Assembly: GCA_027365515.1 (NCBI GenBank)
Contig: DAHXMK010000160.1
Coordinates: forward strand, 1 to 7,367
DNA: 7,367 nt
Direction: 5' to 3'
Source: Candidatus Aminicenantota bacterium
GTDB taxonomy: Bacteria > Acidobacteriota > UBA4820 > DSQY01
Shown here: one piece after another, positions 5,848-7,367 of the stretch
Numbering within the stretch: position 1 is the first letter of the stretch
Layout of the letters: each line of letters begins with the position of its first letter
Made by a program: the position numbers and the translations under genes
The notes under the pieces: generated by a model
The model's database searches: none
Told to the model about the DNA's origin: nothing
What the model saw: the letters and a program-made list of their open reading frames with translations, nothing else

Positions 5848-5876
5848 TTTTTTCGGAAGTTCATATTGCTTATACT
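5848..5876 (+). promoter_or_regulatory. Candidate promoter for the membrane Fe-S oxidoreductase gene
   Basis: TATACT at 5871-5876 is a good -10. A 17-nt spacer places the -35 at TTTTTT (5848-5853), a poor match, so an activator or another sigma factor may be needed. The start would be near 5883. A small hairpin CCGCC-ATGA-GGCGG (5885-5898) would then sit at the very 5' end of the transcript, ahead of the Shine-Dalgarno at 5911-5916. Confidence 0.4.
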
Positions 5877-5921
5877 ACGCCCTTCCGCCATGAGGCGGGG
5901 GCGATGTCGCAGGAGGGGCTA

Positions 5922-7367
5922 ATGCATCCAGTTCAGACGATGATCTTCTGGGGATTCGTTTTCGCGTCTCTGGCTCTATTCGCCAACACCATTTATCGCA
6001 GGGTAATGGCGCTGGTTGCCGGAGTGCCCGATGACCGGTTCAACCATCCCATAGAGCGCTTGAAGGGGCTCCTCCTTTACGCTTTCGCTCAGACACGAAT
6101 GCTCAGGGACAAATACGCCGGGGTTTTCCACCTGATGATTTTCTGGGGCTTCTGCGTGCTGGGCCTCCGGTCGCTTTCCCTGATCGCCGAAGGGCTCTTC
6201 CCCTCTTTCCACATGACCGAGGCGCTGGGCGTCTGGGGCCTTGGGTACCAGACGACGAAGGACGTCTTTGAAGTTCTGGTCATCATAGGAATATTGATGG
6301 CCACGGCGAGAAGGCTGAGGGGACGCCTGGAAAGAGTCCACAACTCATGGGACGCCTGGGCTACGCTCAACCTCATCGGCTGGCTGATGGTGACCGACCT
6401 GTTGGCCGACGGCGCCTTCATCGCCTTGAACGATCCGTCCTGGAAGGCCTGGTCCCCGGCGGGCGCTTTCATAGCCGGGCTTCTCGGAGGCGTTGGCCAC
6501 CAGAACCTGGCGCTTCTCTATCACGTAATGTGGTGGGCGCACCTGGTGATCTTCTTCGGCTTCATGAACTTCCTGCCCTATTCAAAACACTTCCACGTCT
6601 TCACGGCGCTCTTCAACGTCTATTTCAGGGATCTGGAGCCGAACAAGAACATCAAGCCCATGAACCTGGAGGCCGAGCACTTCGGGGTCAACAAGATTCA
6701 GGACTTCAGTTGGAAGCAGATGTTGGACCTTTACACCTGCACCGAGTGCGGCCGCTGCATAGAACATTGCCCGACCAACATCACGGGGAAGCCGCTGAAG
6801 CCGCGCGAATACTGCAACGACCTGCGCGACTACCTCTACGCGACGCCGCTCGCCGACATGGCTCCCGACAAAGGCGCGCCGGAAGAGAGGCCGCTCATCG
6901 GCGGCAAAATCAGCGAGGACGTCATCTGGGCCTGCACTACCTGCGGCTACTGCGAATGGGCCTGCCCGCTTACCATCACCTACGTTGACAAGATAGTCGG
7001 GATGCGCCGCTACCTTACGCTGGAGGAGAGCACCTTCCCGCAGGAGGCGCAGGTCGGGTTCAAGGGGATGGAACGGCAGGGCAACCCATGGAACCTGCCC
7101 AGGAGCGACAGGGCCAAATGGGCGGAAGGGCTCGAAGTGCCGCTCATCTCGGAAAAGCCCGACGCAGAATACCTCTTCTGGGTGGGCTGCGCTGGAGCTT
7201 ATGACGCGGCGGGGCAGAAAGTTTCGCAGGCCCTGGTCAAGCTTCTGCGCGCCGCAGGAGTCTCTTTCGCCACGCTGGGCGAGGAGGAAAGCTGCACCGG
7301 GGACTCGGCAAGAAGGCTCGGCAACGAATACCTTTTCGCCACGCTGGCCGAGGGCAACGTCGAGACG
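5922..7367 (+). CDS. Membrane heterodisulfide reductase-like Fe-S oxidoreductase (DUF224; ETF:quinone oxidoreductase type), 3' end outside window
   Basis: Open for 482 codons from ATG 5922 to the window edge; AGGAGG (5911-5916) lies 5 nt upstream. The N-terminal half resembles nitrate reductase gamma subunits. Membrane helices are likely near residues 7-32, 66-92, 115-129, 145-169 and 200-219, with candidate b-heme histidines His70, His201, His207, His223 and His225. Two [4Fe-4S] ferredoxin motifs follow: Cys273/276/279/283 (CTECGRCIEHCP) and Cys338/341/344/348 (CTTCGYCEWACP). A cysteine-rich CCG domain begins at WVGCAGAYD (Cys423) and continues through EEESCTGDSARRLGNEYLF (Cys458). This is the layout of HdrD/DUF224 proteins that pass electrons between ETF or acyl-CoA dehydrogenases and menaquinone in Geobacter and syntrophic fatty-acid oxidisers. 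Family members run to about 650-700 residues, so the second CCG domain should lie downstream. The electron donor is unknown; neighbouring genes outside the window would tell. Confidence 0.88.
   Translation, partial: MHPVQTMIFWGFVFASLALFANTIYRRVMALVAGVPDDRFNHPIERLKGLLLYAFAQTRMLRDKYAGVFHLMIFWGFCVLGLRSLSLIAEGLFPSFHMTEALGVWGLGYQTTKDVFEVLVIIGILMATARRLRGRLERVHNSWDAWATLNLIGWLMVTDLLADGAFIALNDPSWKAWSPAGAFIAGLLGGVGHQNLALLYHVMWWAHLVIFFGFMNFLPYSKHFHVFTALFNVYFRDLEPNKNIKPMNLEAEHFGVNKIQDFSWKQMLDLYTCTECGRCIEHCPTNITGKPLKPREYCNDLRDYLYATPLADMAPDKGAPEERPLIGGKISEDVIWACTTCGYCEWACPLTITYVDKIVGMRRYLTLEESTFPQEAQVGFKGMERQGNPWNLPRSDRAKWAEGLEVPLISEKPDAEYLFWVGCAGAYDAAGQKVSQALVKLLRAAGVSFATLGEEESCTGDSARRLGNEYLFATLAEGNVET

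Overview
The window is GC-rich and gene-dense. It reads as a piece of a diderm (Gram-negative) chromosome: it holds two YkuD L,D-transpeptidases, two predicted lipoproteins and a type I signal peptidase. The rightmost gene is a membrane iron-sulfur protein of the DUF224/heterodisulfide-reductase-like class, familiar from Desulfobacterota and other anaerobes that move electrons between ETF and the quinone pool. Desulfobacterota or a neighbouring deltaproteobacterial-type lineage is therefore the best guess, but this is inference and no marker gene fixes it. No rRNA, tRNA, CRISPR array, insertion sequence or phage gene was recognised.

Left part (1-4700, all minus strand, so transcribed right to left). 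A consensus sigma70-type promoter (-35 at 4719-4714, -10 at 4696-4691, 17-nt spacer) drives a roughly 200-nt GC-rich leader with several hairpins. The leader precedes a gene for an Ala/Lys-rich helical lipoprotein (3878-4483), which ends at a textbook intrinsic terminator (3815-3844). Just beyond it lie three overlapping genes: a YkuD L,D-transpeptidase with a long helical N-terminal region (2600-3778), a second, dissimilar YkuD L,D-transpeptidase (1912-2619), and an unrecognised predicted lipoprotein (1247-1954). After a 116-nt gap come signal peptidase I (594-1130) and a DUF4388/PatA-N-type regulatory protein (1-597, cut by the window edge). The last two overlap by four bases (GTGA).

Right part (4938-7367, plus strand). 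A solitary, somewhat divergent ThiD-type hydroxymethylpyrimidine (phosphate) kinase (4938-5726) is followed, after 195 nt containing a candidate promoter, by the start of a large membrane Fe-S oxidoreductase (5922 to beyond 7367). The divergent intergenic stretch 4484-4937 holds the promoter and leader described above. Otherwise no gene was found in it.

How the genes fit together: the left block looks like an envelope module. The helical lipoprotein ends in Lys-Lys, has a Cys lipid anchor, and sits directly beside two L,D-transpeptidases. By eye, its helical domain also resembles the N-terminal region of the adjacent transpeptidase. This suggests, as hypothesis only, a lineage-specific counterpart of the Braun lipoprotein/L,D-transpeptidase system that ties the outer membrane to peptidoglycan.
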